Part shown: positions 51,347 to 61,168 of the stretch, in pieces | Layout of the letters: each line of letters opens with the position of its first letter | Position numbering within the stretch: the stretch's first letter is position 1 | Source: Phycisphaerales bacterium | GTDB lineage: Bacteria > Planctomycetota > Phycisphaerae > Phycisphaerales > SM1A02 | Length of the DNA stretch: 64,000 nucleotides | Direction of reading: 5' to 3' | Assembly (NCBI GenBank): GCA_009692045.1 | Contig: SIAA01000002.1 | Location: 1-64,000, forward strand | Translations under genes and position numbers: made by a program | The notes under the pieces: generated by a model | What the model was told of the DNA's origin: nothing | The model's input: the letters and a program-made list of their open reading frames with translations, nothing else | Database searches by the model: none

Positions 51347-54300
51347 TCAGCTGCAGCCCATGCTCTGGCCGCAGTTGAGGCATCTGTAGCAAGTGCCGTT
51401 GCGAACGGTGATCGAGCCGCAACCATCACATGCGGGCGCATCGCCCATCAGTTGCGCGGTGGTTTGGTCGAGCACGCTCTTGGTGAACTGCTCAGTATGA
51501 GAGTGCGAGAGAGGTCCATCGAGATAGGTGTCGGTCGTTGTGGAGGAGGTCGAGACGATCACTTTGACTCCATCTTGAAGTGGTGTCCTCGGTGCAGCGG
51601 TAATGGAGCGGTCGAGATGAACACTGGGGTTCGAAACGGTCCTCTCCTCTGCGAGATGGGTGGACAGGATGCGATCGTGGATCGCCTGGGGCGAAGTTGG
51701 GACGAAAGTCCGATTGGAGAGATGACCTGATTGATCGATGCATGCTGTGTCCTCCTTGACTGGTGTGTTGTGGGCATCGGCGCCTCCTTGCCGCCTAGGC
51801 GAGTTGGCTTCGCGGTATCCGGGAATGAACTGCATTCCGAACCAGCGAAAGATGTAGTCGACTAGGCTCTTGGCGAAGGGGATTTCGTCGTTGGTAGTCA
51901 TCCCCATCGGCTCAAACCTCTGATGAGCGAACTTATTGACGAGGCTCTCAACCGGCACGCCATACTGAAGTGCCACGCTGATGGCGGTTCCGAGTGAGTC
52001 CATCAAACCGCCAATGGTCGAGCCTTCCTTGGCCATGGTGATGAACAACTCGCCGGGGCGACCATCGTCATAAATGCCAACAATGAGATAGCCCTCGTGG
52101 CCGCCCACATTGAACTTATGGGTGATGCTGCGCCGTGTGTCGGGCAGCCGGCGCCTGTTGGGGCGTTCGATGACGCGCTCCACAATGCGCTCGACGATGC
52201 GCTCCGTTACCAGAACTGCAGTCGGTGCTGCCGCTAGCACCGGTGCGGCGCTGGCTGCCATCACATTCTCCGCCGCTGCTGCTGTCCTAGTGCGGGACTC
52301 GCTGGCGCTATCCTCCTTCGACTCAGTCGAGTCGGCTTTGGAGGAAAGAGGCTGACTCAACTTGCAGCCGTCACGGTAGAGAGCATTGGCCTTGAGTCCG
52401 AGCTCCCAGCTCAATCGGTAGCAATCGGCGATGTCGGTCTCGGTCGCCTCGTTGGGCAGATTGATGGTCTTACTGATGGCGCCAGAGACGAATGGTTGCG
52501 CCGCAGCCATCATCTTGATGTGACCCTCGGGAGCGATCAGTCGTACCCCAAGAGCGCCGCAGCGATTGGCGCAGTCGAACACAGGCAGATGGGATTCTCT
52601 GACATGGGGGGCACCCTCCAGCGTCTGGCTACCGCAGATGCGGCGATTCAGTCCCTCGCACTGCTGGCGGGTGAATCCCAAGGTGCGAAGTCCGTTGAAG
52701 GATTCATCGCGGCGCGCCTTGGTGACATCAATATTGCCGGCTCGCAGCAGACGCTCCGGTACCGACCAAGCGCTGAATGCGTGGTCCAGTTTGATCACCG
52801 TAGGCAGGGAGTTTTCCAGGGCAAGCAACTCTTCGTTGGTGTATCCCTTGGACAAGAGCGCCTCGCGTAGAGACAGACCGCTGGTTGAGGTGCCATCTTC
52901 AGTTGGGAGGGCCGTGTCAAGGCTGAGCGTGCCCATCACATGAACGATGATGGCATCGATCTGCGCCTGGGAGTAACCAAGAGTCTTGAGTGCGGGACGG
53001 AGAGACTGATTGGCGATCTTGAAGTGTCCGCCACCGGCGAGCTTCTTGAACTTGGTGATGGAAAAGTCTGGTTCAACGCCAGTGGTATCGCAGTCCATCA
53101 AGAGTCCGATGGTTCCGGTGGGCGCGATCACCGTAACTTGAGCATTGCGAAAGCCGTGGCGCTCGCCCAGAGTCAGAGCATCGTCCCAAGCCTGGAGTGC
53201 CGCCGAGAGAAGGCTCTGCGAGTTCGTCAAACCTATGCGGCTCCCTCCTAGAGTGCTGTCCGAGCGATCGCCAAACTGAGAGTGATCGAGGGGGACGGGT
53301 CTGGTTCGCAGAGACTCCCATTCATTGGATTGGCGAGGGAGTCCCTGCGCTGCACGGCGGTGGTTGCGCAGAACCCGCATCATGCTTTCACGATTGGTAG
53401 AGAAGCCGGCAAACGCGCCATGCTCCTTGGCCATCAAGGCACTTGCGGCGTAGGAGCGTCCCGTCAATACCGAGGTGATCGCACCGCACACGGCTCTACC
53501 CATGTCGCTGTCGTAGGGGACTCCCGCCTGCATGAGCATGGCACCCAGATTGGCGTAACCAAGCCCGAGCGTGCGGTACTTCCAACTGAGTTCGGCAATC
53601 TCGCGGGAGGGGAAGGCCGCCATTAGCACCGAGATTTCCAACACCACTGTCCACAGGTTCACCGCATGTTCAAAGCCTTCGACATCAAAAGTGCGGCTGT
53701 CGGCGTCGTAGAACTTGAGCAGATTGATCGAGGCCAGATTGCAGGCCGTGTTGTCGAGGAACATGTACTCGCTGCAGGGATTGCTGGCGTTGATGCGACC
53801 GCCAGCGGGGCAGGTGTGCCAGTCATTGATGGTTGAGTCGAACTGCACGCCGGGATCAGCGCAGCGCCAAGCGGCGTAGTTGATCTGCGACCAGAGAGTA
53901 CGGGCGGGAATGGAGCCAGCTGGCTTGTCGCTGGTGCGCTGACGAAGATTCCATGTTGCGTCAGCATCCACTGCGTCGAAGAACGCATCGCTGAGGCGAA
54001 CGGAATTGTTGGAGTTCTGTCCGCTCACCGTGCCGTAGGCCTCACCATTGAAGTCGTAGTCCAACTTCAAGCCCAGCCTCGCCGCTACATCGCGCTGCGA
54101 CTGCGGTAGCACCCTCAAGCCCTCAACCATGGCACTCACCTTGAGTTCTTCGCGAACCTTCCAGTTGATGAACTGTTCGATATCCGGATGATCAATGTCG
54201 AGGCAGCACATCTTGGCGGCACGGCGGGTCGTTCCGCCAGACTTGATCGCACCCGCGGCGCGGTCGCCCACGCGCAGGAAACTCATCAGGCCCGAGGACT

Positions 54301-55000
54301 TGCCACCTCCCGAGAGCGACTCCTGCTCGCCACGCAGGCTGGAGAAGTTCGTTCCCGTACCGGAGCCGTACTTGAAAAGGCGCGCTTCGCGAACCCAAAG
54401 GTCCATGATGCCGCCGTCGTTGACGAGATCATCGTTGACTGATTGGATGAAGCAGGCATGCGGCTGGGGATGGCTGTAGGAGTCGCTAGCCAAGCTGGCT
54501 GCACCTGTGCAATGATCGGCAATCCAGTGCCCTTGGGCCGGGCCGTTGATTCCGTAGGCGTAGTTCAGACCGGTGTTGAACCACTGGGGGCTGTTGGGTG
54601 CAGCTGCTTGGGTGAGCAGCATCCACGAGATTTCATCGTAAAAAGCCTGAGCATCGAGAGGCGAGTCGAAATAACCGTGCCGCTCTCCCCAATGCTTCCA
54701 GCATCCAGCAAGGCGGTGGACGACTTGGCTGGCAGACTGCTCTGGGCCGAGAACCGCATGGCCATTTTCGTCGAACATCGCTGCGCCGCTGGCATCGACT
54801 TGCGGCACGCCAGCCTTGCGGAAGTACTTGCTTAGAACGATGTCAGTTGCCAGTTGGCTCCAGTCGCGCGGCACTTCAGCGTCCACCATCTCGAAGACGG
54901 TAGAGCCGTCAGCTTTGAGGATTCGGCTGGTGCGCTTGGTCCATTCGACAGTATGGAAGACATCCTTGCCCTGAGTGGTAAATCTTCGCGCGATTTTCAT
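51347..55000 (-). CDS. nrdJ: Adenosylcobalamin-dependent class II ribonucleotide reductase
   Basis: A 1217-residue enzyme reducing ribonucleotides to deoxyribonucleotides with B12 as radical source. Recognisable blocks are AAPNSPQWFNTGLNYAYG, HACFIQSVNDDL, LFKYGSGTGTNFSSLRG, RRAAKMCCLDIDHPDIEQFI, NPCSEYMFLDNTACNLASINL and ATVIAPTGTIGLLMDCDTTG-like (VTVIAPTGTIGLLMDCDTTG). An Ala/Ser-rich insert near 910-970 contains ERIVERIVERVIERP repeats, followed by a TSCPD-like region. The end has two CxxC pairs (CDGCG, CYRCLNCG) forming a zinc finger. AAGGA precedes the ATG. It follows dcd by 107 bases. Confidence 0.96.
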   Translation of the reverse strand: MKIARRFTTQGKDVFHTVEWTKRTSRILKADGSTVFEMVDAEVPRDWSQLATDIVLSKYFRKAGVPQVDASGAAMFDENGHAVLGPEQSASQVVHRLAGCWKHWGERHGYFDSPLDAQAFYDEISWMLLTQAAAPNSPQWFNTGLNYAYGINGPAQGHWIADHCTGAASLASDSYSHPQPHACFIQSVNDDLVNDGGIMDLWVREARLFKYGSGTGTNFSSLRGEQESLSGGGKSSGLMSFLRVGDRAAGAIKSGGTTRRAAKMCCLDIDHPDIEQFINWKVREELKVSAMVEGLRVLPQSQRDVAARLGLKLDYDFNGEAYGTVSGQNSNNSVRLSDAFFDAVDADATWNLRQRTSDKPAGSIPARTLWSQINYAAWRCADPGVQFDSTINDWHTCPAGGRINASNPCSEYMFLDNTACNLASINLLKFYDADSRTFDVEGFEHAVNLWTVVLEISVLMAAFPSREIAELSWKYRTLGLGYANLGAMLMQAGVPYDSDMGRAVCGAITSVLTGRSYAASALMAKEHGAFAGFSTNRESMMRVLRNHRRAAQGLPRQSNEWESLRTRPVPLDHSQFGDRSDSTLGGSRIGLTNSQSLLSAALQAWDDALTLGERHGFRNAQVTVIAPTGTIGLLMDCDTTGVEPDFSITKFKKLAGGGHFKIANQSLRPALKTLGYSQAQIDAIIVHVMGTLSLDTALPTEDGTSTSGLSLREALLSKGYTNEELLALENSLPTVIKLDHAFSAWSVPERLLRAGNIDVTKARRDESFNGLRTLGFTRQQCEGLNRRICGSQTLEGAPHVRESHLPVFDCANRCGALGVRLIAPEGHIKMMAAAQPFVSGAISKTINLPNEATETDIADCYRLSWELGLKANALYRDGCKLSQPLSSKADSTESKEDSASESRTRTAAAAENVMAASAAPVLAAAPTAVLVTERIVERIVERVIERPNRRRLPDTRRSITHKFNVGGHEGYLIVGIYDDGRPGELFITMAKEGSTIGGLMDSLGTAISVALQYGVPVESLVNKFAHQRFEPMGMTTNDEIPFAKSLVDYIFRWFGMQFIPGYREANSPRRQGGADAHNTPVKEDTACIDQSGHLSNRTFVPTSPQAIHDRILSTHLAEERTVSNPSVHLDRSITAAPRTPLQDGVKVIVSTSSTTTDTYLDGPLSHSHTEQFTKSVLDQTTAQLMGDAPACDGCGSITVRNGTCYRCLNCGQSMGCS

Positions 55001-55107
55001 GAGTCGTTCCTTGCGCCGGGTGAGTCGCTGATGAATGAATAGAAAATACGATTCGAAGCAATGAGAGAGAGAGGCTTCCTGATGGAGAGCATCGAGGCCA
55101 TTTCGGA

Positions 55108-55692
55108 CTAGGGGTTGCCCATGCCATCTACACGAGGAAGAGTGAGCCCTGACTGATCCTGATACTTGCCCTTCTTGTCGGCATAACTGACGGAACAGAC
55201 ACGATCAGCTCGCAGAAAGAGCATCTGTGCTATCCCCTCATTGGCGTAGATCTTGGCGGGCAGGGGAGTGGTGTTGGAGATTTCGATCGTGACTTTGCCG
55301 CGCCACTCCGGTTCAAGTGGTGTGACATTCACGATGATGCCGCAGCGCGCGTAGGTTGACTTGCCCACACAGATCGCCAGGATGTCGCGGGGGATTCGAA
55401 AGACCTCGACAGTTTCAGCCAAGGCGAAGGAGTTGGGCGGAATGATCACATGGTCGCGGCCGACCTGCGCGGTGTCGATCGTGATGAATGAATCATTGCT
55501 GAATCGTTTGGGATCAACGATGGCGACTCCGCCTGAGGTGGCGTTGGTGAACACCTTGAACCGCGTCCCCACGCGCACGTCGTATCCATAACTGGAAACC
55601 CCGTAGGAAATGATTGACTGCCGCTTGGAGTTCTCTTCGAAAGGCTCGATGCTGATCGTCTCTCTAATCTGGGAATCGCAAAGAATGCTCAT
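55108..55692 (-). CDS. dcd: dCTP deaminase
   Basis: A 194-residue enzyme converting dCTP to dUTP, the first step to dTTP. The start [11 protein letters not shown] is typical and has CAGGAG 7 bases upstream, which rules out the longer frame to 55746. [50 protein letters not shown] and [13 protein letters not shown] hold the nucleotide-binding and catalytic Glu residues. Being followed by nrdJ on the same strand, it forms a small deoxynucleotide unit. Confidence 0.96.
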   Translation of the reverse strand: MSILCDSQIRETISIEPFEENSKRQSIISYGVSSYGYDVRVGTRFKVFTNATSGGVAIVDPKRFSNDSFITIDTAQVGRDHVIIPPNSFALAETVEVFRIPRDILAICVGKSTYARCGIIVNVTPLEPEWRGKVTIEISNTTPLPAKIYANEGIAQMLFLRADRVCSVSYADKKGKYQDQSGLTLPRVDGMGNP

Positions 55693-56034
55693 CAAACCAC
55701 TCCTGATTGAGGTTTCGACCAACTTCGTTCCGCAGACAACTGCCATTCTCCGCCACCGGCGATTCAGTCCGCCGTGCCACCATCAACGAGGACGCAGGGT
55801 AGCCCCACCAATAGTGTTTGCAATGGCTCGAACCACGAAATATGGTGTATTTGTAATCATCCCGTCTAAGTGGTTGTACGAACTCAGGTTACATGACTGA
55901 GCCTGGTCTAGATGTTGTGTTGTTAGGCTGTCGGGTGCTGTCGGCAGCCCAATGGATCGGGGTTGGGAGACCGCTTTGGAACTCGTTTTAGGCCTCGTCA
56001 CTCGTCCTCTAGACTCGTTGTGGTGGAAGCTGAC
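55693..56034. promoter_or_regulatory. AT-richer divergent gap between dcd and uvrD
   Basis: This 342-base gap has no credible gene. For dcd, on the minus strand, a TTGCAA (55818-55823) and TACCCT (55796-55801) are 16 bases apart, a possible promoter giving a leader of about 95 bases. For uvrD, TAGACT (56010-56015) lies 19 bases before the ATG. A small GCTG/CAGC hairpin (about 55939-55950) is also present. Nothing else was recognised. Confidence 0.4.
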
Positions 56035-58227
56035 ATGGAACTCGCGAATGGCCTGACAGACGCCCAGCGAGCTGCGGTCTGCCACGGTGATGGACCGCTG
56101 CTGGTCCTAGCGGGGCCGGGATCGGGCAAAACCCGCGTGATTACACGGAGAATCGCCCTGCTCATCTCGCGCGGCGCAGCGCCGGAATCGATTCTCGCTC
56201 TGACATTCACTAATAAGGCTGCTGAGGAAATGCGCTCTCGTGTGGCTTGTCTGCTGCAGGTTTCGCAGCCTTGGCGCATGGGACTGATCGTCTCGACCTT
56301 TCACTCGTTTTGCGCCTTGCTGCTGCGGAGGTATGGCACTAACTCCGCGAGCGCGTCGGGAACGGTCGCATTGCAGCCGGGGTTCACCATCTACGACGCC
56401 GAAGATGCGCGCAGCGCCGTGGGGAAGGCGATCGACTCGTCAGGGCTCGACAAGAAAAACTGGCCGGCAGGCCAAGTGGCCCAGCGCATCTCTCGGGCAA
56501 AGAATCTGTTGCTTGACGCTCGGGCCTACCGGCTCGAAGCTGGAGACTTTCAGTCCAAGACGATCGCCCGCATCTACGAGGCATACGAATCGATCCTCGC
56601 TCGCAACAACGCCCTCGACTTCGATGATCTGCTCCTGCGTACTGCCAACATGTTGCGCCACGATCAACGCGTCCGCGAGGAGCTGCAGCAGCGCTTTCAT
56701 CATGTCCTAGTGGATGAGTATCAAGACACCAACTATGCCCAGTTCGTAGTTGCCGGAGCGATCGCCGCGGGTAGCAACAACTTTGTAGTGGTCGGTGATC
56801 CGGATCAATCCATCTTTGGCTGGCGCGGCGCCGACATCCGCAACATCCTCGACTTTGAGCGCCACTTCCGCGGGGCCAAGGTCTTGCCTCTGGGAGAGAA
56901 CTTTCGCTCAACGGGCTACATCGTGCGCGCTGCTGCGGGCTTGATCGGGCACAACACCAAACGGAAACACAAGGAACTCACAACACAGCTCCCTGATGGC
57001 GCCAAGCCGCGACTGGTTCGCACTTTCGATGAGTTTGAGGAGGCGCGCCTGGCAGTCAGCGCCATTGAAGAGTCCGCCGCGGGTGGAGTGCCATACTCCG
57101 GAATGGCAGTGCTCTACCGCATGAACGCATTGAGCCGGACACTCGAGGACGAACTTCGAAGGCGAACCATCCCCTATGTGATCGTGCGCGGCACCGCCTT
57201 CTATGAGCGCCGTGAGGTCAAGGACGCGCTGGCATACTTGCGCGTGCTCGCCAATCCGGCTGACGAAGTTGCGCTGCGGCGGATGCTCAGCACCCCACCG
57301 AAGGGCATTGGCAACTCAACCCTGCTGCGGGCGGAAGTAGTGGGATTGTCGCGTTCGCTCACACTCCTGCAAGCGCTGTCATCGAGTGAGGCGCTCGCTC
57401 TGCCTGCGCGCGCGACCAAGGCGATCACCGCATTCCTGCTGCAGTTGTCAAGGTGGCGCGGCACGCTGGAGCGGGGCTTCGCGTCGGAGCTAGGAGCGTT
57501 TGTGCGCGAGGTCGTGACTGGCAGCGGATTGGCCGGTCATATCGCCAGCAGCGCAGCCGACACGGAAGAGATCGGGGATCGCACCAGCAATCTGGATGAG
57601 CTGATAAATGCAGCGGCGCAGCACGGCGAGGAGATGCTGGCGTTTGCCGCGACTGCAGCACAGGTCACCTTGCTGGAAGCTCTGCAGTCATTCTTGGCAT
57701 CCGTCACTCTGGTGGCTGATGCCGATGTCATCGACCCCGAGCGGGGAGCCGTCACTCTGATGAGTCTCCACGCCTCCAAGGGATTGGAGTTTCACACCGT
57801 CGTGATCGTGGGAGTGGAGGAGGGGATCCTCCCCCATTCGCGTTCCCTCAACGACTCCGATCAACTTGAGGAGGAGCGGCGCCTGCTATTCGTAGGGATG
57901 ACGCGAGCAGAGCGGGCGCTGCTGATCACGTCCGCCACCATGCGGGGTGTCCGCGGCGTACGCATGCCTTCTATCGAGAGCATGTTCATTAGGGAAATCC
58001 CCGATGATTCCGTGGTGCGTGTGGGTCTGGCGCCCGTGGCAAACGGGCGCGAAGAGAGGCGGCCGCTTTGGAAGGCGGGCATGATGGTTCGACACCCGGA
58101 GTTCGGGGTCGGTTGCATAGAAGCGATTCTGCCGCGCGGCGAACTCACCAGCGTGCGTGTGCAGTTCAAGAGTGGTCCCGCCCGGACGCTGGTCACCGAG
58201 TACGCCAAGTTGCTGCCTCTGGGATAG
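56035..58227 (+). CDS. UvrD/PcrA-type superfamily 1 DNA helicase
   Basis: A 730-residue 3'-5' helicase for repair and replication. Motif I is LAGPGSGKTRVI, Ia is ILALTFTNKAAEEM, II is VLVDEYQDTNYAQ, III is VVGDPDQSIFGWRGAD, IV is LGENFRS, V is VTLMSLHASKGLEFHTVVI and VI is EEERRLLFVGMTRAERALLI. The C-terminal 60 residues (GMMVRHPEFGVGCIEAI) form the Tudor-like polymerase-binding tail of PcrA/UvrD. The start at 56035 is chosen from the family N-terminus (LANGLTDAQRAAVCHGDGP). Confidence 0.95.
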   Translation: MELANGLTDAQRAAVCHGDGPLLVLAGPGSGKTRVITRRIALLISRGAAPESILALTFTNKAAEEMRSRVACLLQVSQPWRMGLIVSTFHSFCALLLRRYGTNSASASGTVALQPGFTIYDAEDARSAVGKAIDSSGLDKKNWPAGQVAQRISRAKNLLLDARAYRLEAGDFQSKTIARIYEAYESILARNNALDFDDLLLRTANMLRHDQRVREELQQRFHHVLVDEYQDTNYAQFVVAGAIAAGSNNFVVVGDPDQSIFGWRGADIRNILDFERHFRGAKVLPLGENFRSTGYIVRAAAGLIGHNTKRKHKELTTQLPDGAKPRLVRTFDEFEEARLAVSAIEESAAGGVPYSGMAVLYRMNALSRTLEDELRRRTIPYVIVRGTAFYERREVKDALAYLRVLANPADEVALRRMLSTPPKGIGNSTLLRAEVVGLSRSLTLLQALSSSEALALPARATKAITAFLLQLSRWRGTLERGFASELGAFVREVVTGSGLAGHIASSAADTEEIGDRTSNLDELINAAAQHGEEMLAFAATAAQVTLLEALQSFLASVTLVADADVIDPERGAVTLMSLHASKGLEFHTVVIVGVEEGILPHSRSLNDSDQLEEERRLLFVGMTRAERALLITSATMRGVRGVRMPSIESMFIREIPDDSVVRVGLAPVANGREERRPLWKAGMMVRHPEFGVGCIEAILPRGELTSVRVQFKSGPARTLVTEYAKLLPLG

Positions 58228-58236
58228 TGACTGCCG

Positions 58237-58251
58237 CCGATCTAGGATCGG
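58237..58251. promoter_or_regulatory. Palindrome with a central TAGGAT
   Basis: CCGATC-TAG-GATCGG is a perfect inverted repeat 10 bases after the uvrD stop. It contains TAGGAT (58243-58248), so it may be the promoter or an operator for the GspG-like gene, about 100 bases before that start. Confidence 0.38.
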
Positions 58252-58346
58252 AATCTGCTTCTTCCCGGTGTCACCTCGCCTCAGTATCACTAGCATGGTG
58301 TCATCATTCACTAACGAGTCAACCGCCTGGAGGCGACTTGCAAAAC

Positions 58347-58937
58347 ATGAATTACTCATCACAAGACAGTCGAGAGGGCAGAGGATGCGCGTTGCTGGTC
58401 TGCGCAGCCATTCTGCTGCCGGTGAGCGGTGCCATCGCCCATTTTCTCGGCGGTGGTCTTTTGTATCTGTTCCCAGCCGCGGCCCTATGTCTCTTTGCGA
58501 TCGTTTTGTGCATTCACTCCATCAGGCGTCTAAACAGAGGGTGCATTCTGGTGGGGCTGTTTATGGGCTGCGCCGTGCCCATAGCGGCCTGCTGCCTGGC
58601 AACTGGCATCGTCGTCAGTCTGGTTGGCACCTGGGCGAAATACGCTGATGCCATTAGCCCTGACTTTGGAACCGCCATGCGCGGTGGTGTCTTGCTTTGG
58701 CGAGTTGAATCCTATCGTGGTATCGAGGGCTCTCTGCCCACCGATCTTGCTCAGCTTGACCTCGAGGAAGGGGAGATCATTGATGGATGGGGGACGCCAT
58801 TCATTTACCTAGTGGCACCCGACACCGGGAAGTTCACCCTCCGCAGTTTCGGTCCTGATCGCATCGATGGCACCAGCGATGACATTCTCATCGAGGAGTT
58901 CAGCAGCGTCGCTCCTCGTGCAACTTCATCTCCCTGA
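58347..58937 (+). CDS. Membrane protein with a GspG-like C-terminal domain
   Basis: A 196-residue protein with three TM segments in residues 15-110 (CALLVCAAILLPVSGAIAHFL, GLLYLFPAAALCLFAIVLCIHS, VGLFMGCAVPIAACCLATGIVVSLV). The C-terminal part reads LPTDLAQLDLEEGEIIDGWG, then PFIYLVAPDTG, RSFGPDRIDGTSDD. This matches the C-terminal half of type II secretion pseudopilins (DGWG.pf, S.G.Dg..GT.DD, a calcium site in GspG). No prepilin signal is present. A TTG at 58338 with GGAGG four bases before it is an alternative start. Confidence 0.78.
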   Translation: MNYSSQDSREGRGCALLVCAAILLPVSGAIAHFLGGGLLYLFPAAALCLFAIVLCIHSIRRLNRGCILVGLFMGCAVPIAACCLATGIVVSLVGTWAKYADAISPDFGTAMRGGVLLWRVESYRGIEGSLPTDLAQLDLEEGEIIDGWGTPFIYLVAPDTGKFTLRSFGPDRIDGTSDDILIEEFSSVAPRATSSP

Positions 58938-61112
58938 ACACAATCCGGTCTGCCACTCGACGAACGACCACTCGTCGACCAGTTCCTCGAGCCGTTTGCT
59001 CATCGGTTTGCCTGCGCCATGACCAGCCTCGCGGTCTACCCAGAGCATGATGGGGTCTTGCAGGGGATCGTTGCTAGCAAGCGTCTGCATTCGCGCCACC
59101 ATCTTGCGAGCGTGCATGGGATGCACCCGCGAGTCGTTCTCACCGGCACTGACAAAGAGCGCGGGGTATCGAGTTCCCTTGGTGACATGGTGATAGGGCG
59201 AATAGGCATGCAGCCAAGCGAAGTCAGCAGCATTAGCGGGGTCGCCATACTCGGGCACCCAGTACTTCGCTAGCAAGAACTGGTCATAGCGCAGCATGTC
59301 AAGAAGCGGTACGCCGCAAATACCGCAGGCGAACAGATCGGGTCGCTGAGTGACGGCCGTTCCCACCAGCAGGCCACCGTTGGATCGTCCCATCACCGCG
59401 AGTCGATCACTCGCGGTCCACTTGCGCGCGATCACATCGGCTGCCACCGAGTAGAGGTCGTCGTACACATTCTGCTTGCGCCCAAGCATGCCGGCGCGGT
59501 GCCAATCCTCGCCGTATTCACTGCCTCCGCGCAGATTTGCCACCACATAAACCCCACCATCCATATACCACGGCCAGTTGGAGGCGATGAAGGAAGGTGT
59601 CAGGGCAATGTTGAATCCGCCGTAGCCGTAAAGCACGCAGGGGTGTCCACCATCACGCGGCTGCAGGTCGGTGCGGTGGATGATGAAGTAGGGGATGCGC
59701 GTCCCATCCGTGGAGGTGGCGAACTCTTGTTCGACGGCAACCTTCGTGGGATCAACGGGCACATCCGGCTTCACCCACACCGTGGGAGATTTCTCGGGCT
59801 TCGACCAATCAAGCGTGTAAATCGTGGTGGGCGAGTTGTAACTGGTGTAGGCGAAGAATCCCTGGTGGAGCAGATCCTCACTGCGGGTAGTGGCGGTGCC
59901 GATGCCCGGCAGAGTCAGCGTCTGCAGATTGGTGCCGTCAAGATTTGCCACGCTGACGCGGCTGGAAGCGTCCTGCTGCCAAGTAATCACCACCTTGCCG
60001 AGCGCGAGTGAGACATCCTCCATCACCATAGTCGGATGCTCAGAAATCACAGTCCTGGCGCTCTCGAGCAGCTTGTTGGATGCACTGAGCACCGATTCTT
60101 CTCCAACTGCCTTGGGCTGTGTCAACTGGCGCAGATCAATGCACAGAAGCCTGCCCCGCGGAGAGTTCCACGTCGTTGTGAAGTAGAAGTTTCCTGCCTG
60201 TACTCCCACCGGATCGAACCGGGCATCGAGTCCAGTGGCAATGGGAATCCTGTTCATCACCCTGTCGGTGCTCACGCCAAGGGCGGGAGCAATGAAGAGA
60301 TCATTCGAAGCCCAGCCGTGGGAATACCCTCCTATGAACCACTCGCCATCGAAGGAAACTCCCAAGAAGGGGACATCGCTGGGATGGTCCTGGCGGAGGA
60401 GGACTGGATCACGTGCAACCGCTTCACCGAGGCGATGCACGCGCCACTCTCTCGAGTATGGATCCTTGGCATCGCGCAGCACCCCATAGACGAAGCGTTC
60501 CTGATCGGGGAACCAGCCGCCGAATGAAACCTTCCCCTCGATGCGGTCGGCGTAATCAGCCTGCTCCATCACCGCGCGGACGCGCAGCACGCTCATCTCA
60601 TTCCCACCCTCGCTCAGCCCATATGCGACCCTCGCCCCCTTGTGGCTGGGCATCCACCAGTCCAGACTGATCAGGCCTGCGGCGCTCATGAGATTGGGGT
60701 CGAGCAGAGTCATGGCGTCACCACCCCCAACAGGCCTGGTCTTAAGCGCCGGTTGATTCTCGCGGCCAGTTCTCTCGGTGAAGAACATGATTCCGCGGCG
60801 CATTCGGGGCAGACCATAGGAGGGGATTTCCAGCAGAGGCCGCAGCTGCGCGGTGAGGTGCTCGCGGCAGGGGAGAGCATCGAGTGTGGCTCGGGTGAAG
60901 GCGTGCTGCTGATCGGTCCATGCAGCAACTGGGGGCGCGTCCCGCTCCAGCTGCTCGAGCCAGCGAAACTCATCGGTGATCGTCACTCCGTGCAGCTGCT
61001 CGGTTACTGCCTGCTGCTCGGTAATCGGCGGAGTGCTTGCCGATGAGGCGGCGCAGATGAGCGAGAGCCCAAGAACCGGCAATGTGAGCGGGAGTTCGAT
61101 GCCAATGTTCAT
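58926..61112 (-). CDS. Prolyl oligopeptidase (S9A)
   Basis: A 728-residue serine peptidase with a signal peptide (LTLPVLGLSLICAASSAS), so it acts outside the cytoplasm. The N-terminal half is a seven-bladed propeller. The catalytic domain has the nucleophile Ser in VMGRSNGGLLVG (GRSNGG where GGSNGG is usual), the Asp in SAGENDSRVHP and the His in REAGHGAGKP. VLYGYGGFNIALTP and NLRGGSEYGEDWHRAGM are diagnostic. It cleaves after proline in short peptides. Its end overlaps the GspG-like gene by 12 bases. Confidence 0.95.
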   Translation of the reverse strand: MNIGIELPLTLPVLGLSLICAASSASTPPITEQQAVTEQLHGVTITDEFRWLEQLERDAPPVAAWTDQQHAFTRATLDALPCREHLTAQLRPLLEIPSYGLPRMRRGIMFFTERTGRENQPALKTRPVGGGDAMTLLDPNLMSAAGLISLDWWMPSHKGARVAYGLSEGGNEMSVLRVRAVMEQADYADRIEGKVSFGGWFPDQERFVYGVLRDAKDPYSREWRVHRLGEAVARDPVLLRQDHPSDVPFLGVSFDGEWFIGGYSHGWASNDLFIAPALGVSTDRVMNRIPIATGLDARFDPVGVQAGNFYFTTTWNSPRGRLLCIDLRQLTQPKAVGEESVLSASNKLLESARTVISEHPTMVMEDVSLALGKVVITWQQDASSRVSVANLDGTNLQTLTLPGIGTATTRSEDLLHQGFFAYTSYNSPTTIYTLDWSKPEKSPTVWVKPDVPVDPTKVAVEQEFATSTDGTRIPYFIIHRTDLQPRDGGHPCVLYGYGGFNIALTPSFIASNWPWYMDGGVYVVANLRGGSEYGEDWHRAGMLGRKQNVYDDLYSVAADVIARKWTASDRLAVMGRSNGGLLVGTAVTQRPDLFACGICGVPLLDMLRYDQFLLAKYWVPEYGDPANAADFAWLHAYSPYHHVTKGTRYPALFVSAGENDSRVHPMHARKMVARMQTLASNDPLQDPIMLWVDREAGHGAGKPMSKRLEELVDEWSFVEWQTGLCSGR

Positions 61113-61120
61113 AGGCGGCG

Positions 61121-61126
61121 ATCTTA
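61121..61126 (-). promoter_or_regulatory. -10 element (TAAGAT) for the prolyl oligopeptidase gene
   Basis: TAAGAT on the minus strand lies 8 bases before the ATG at 61112; no ribosome site. Confidence 0.5.
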
Positions 61127-61156
61127 GGGCAGGGGGCCTTGGTGTTGCCGCGAGAG

Positions 61157-61162
61157 TAGATT
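61157..61162 (+). promoter_or_regulatory. -10 element (TAGATT) for serA
   Basis: TAGATT lies 6 bases before the ATG at 61169. With the element at 61121 it forms a divergent leaderless-type pair in a 56-base gap. Confidence 0.5.
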
Positions 61163-61168
61163 GCCCCC

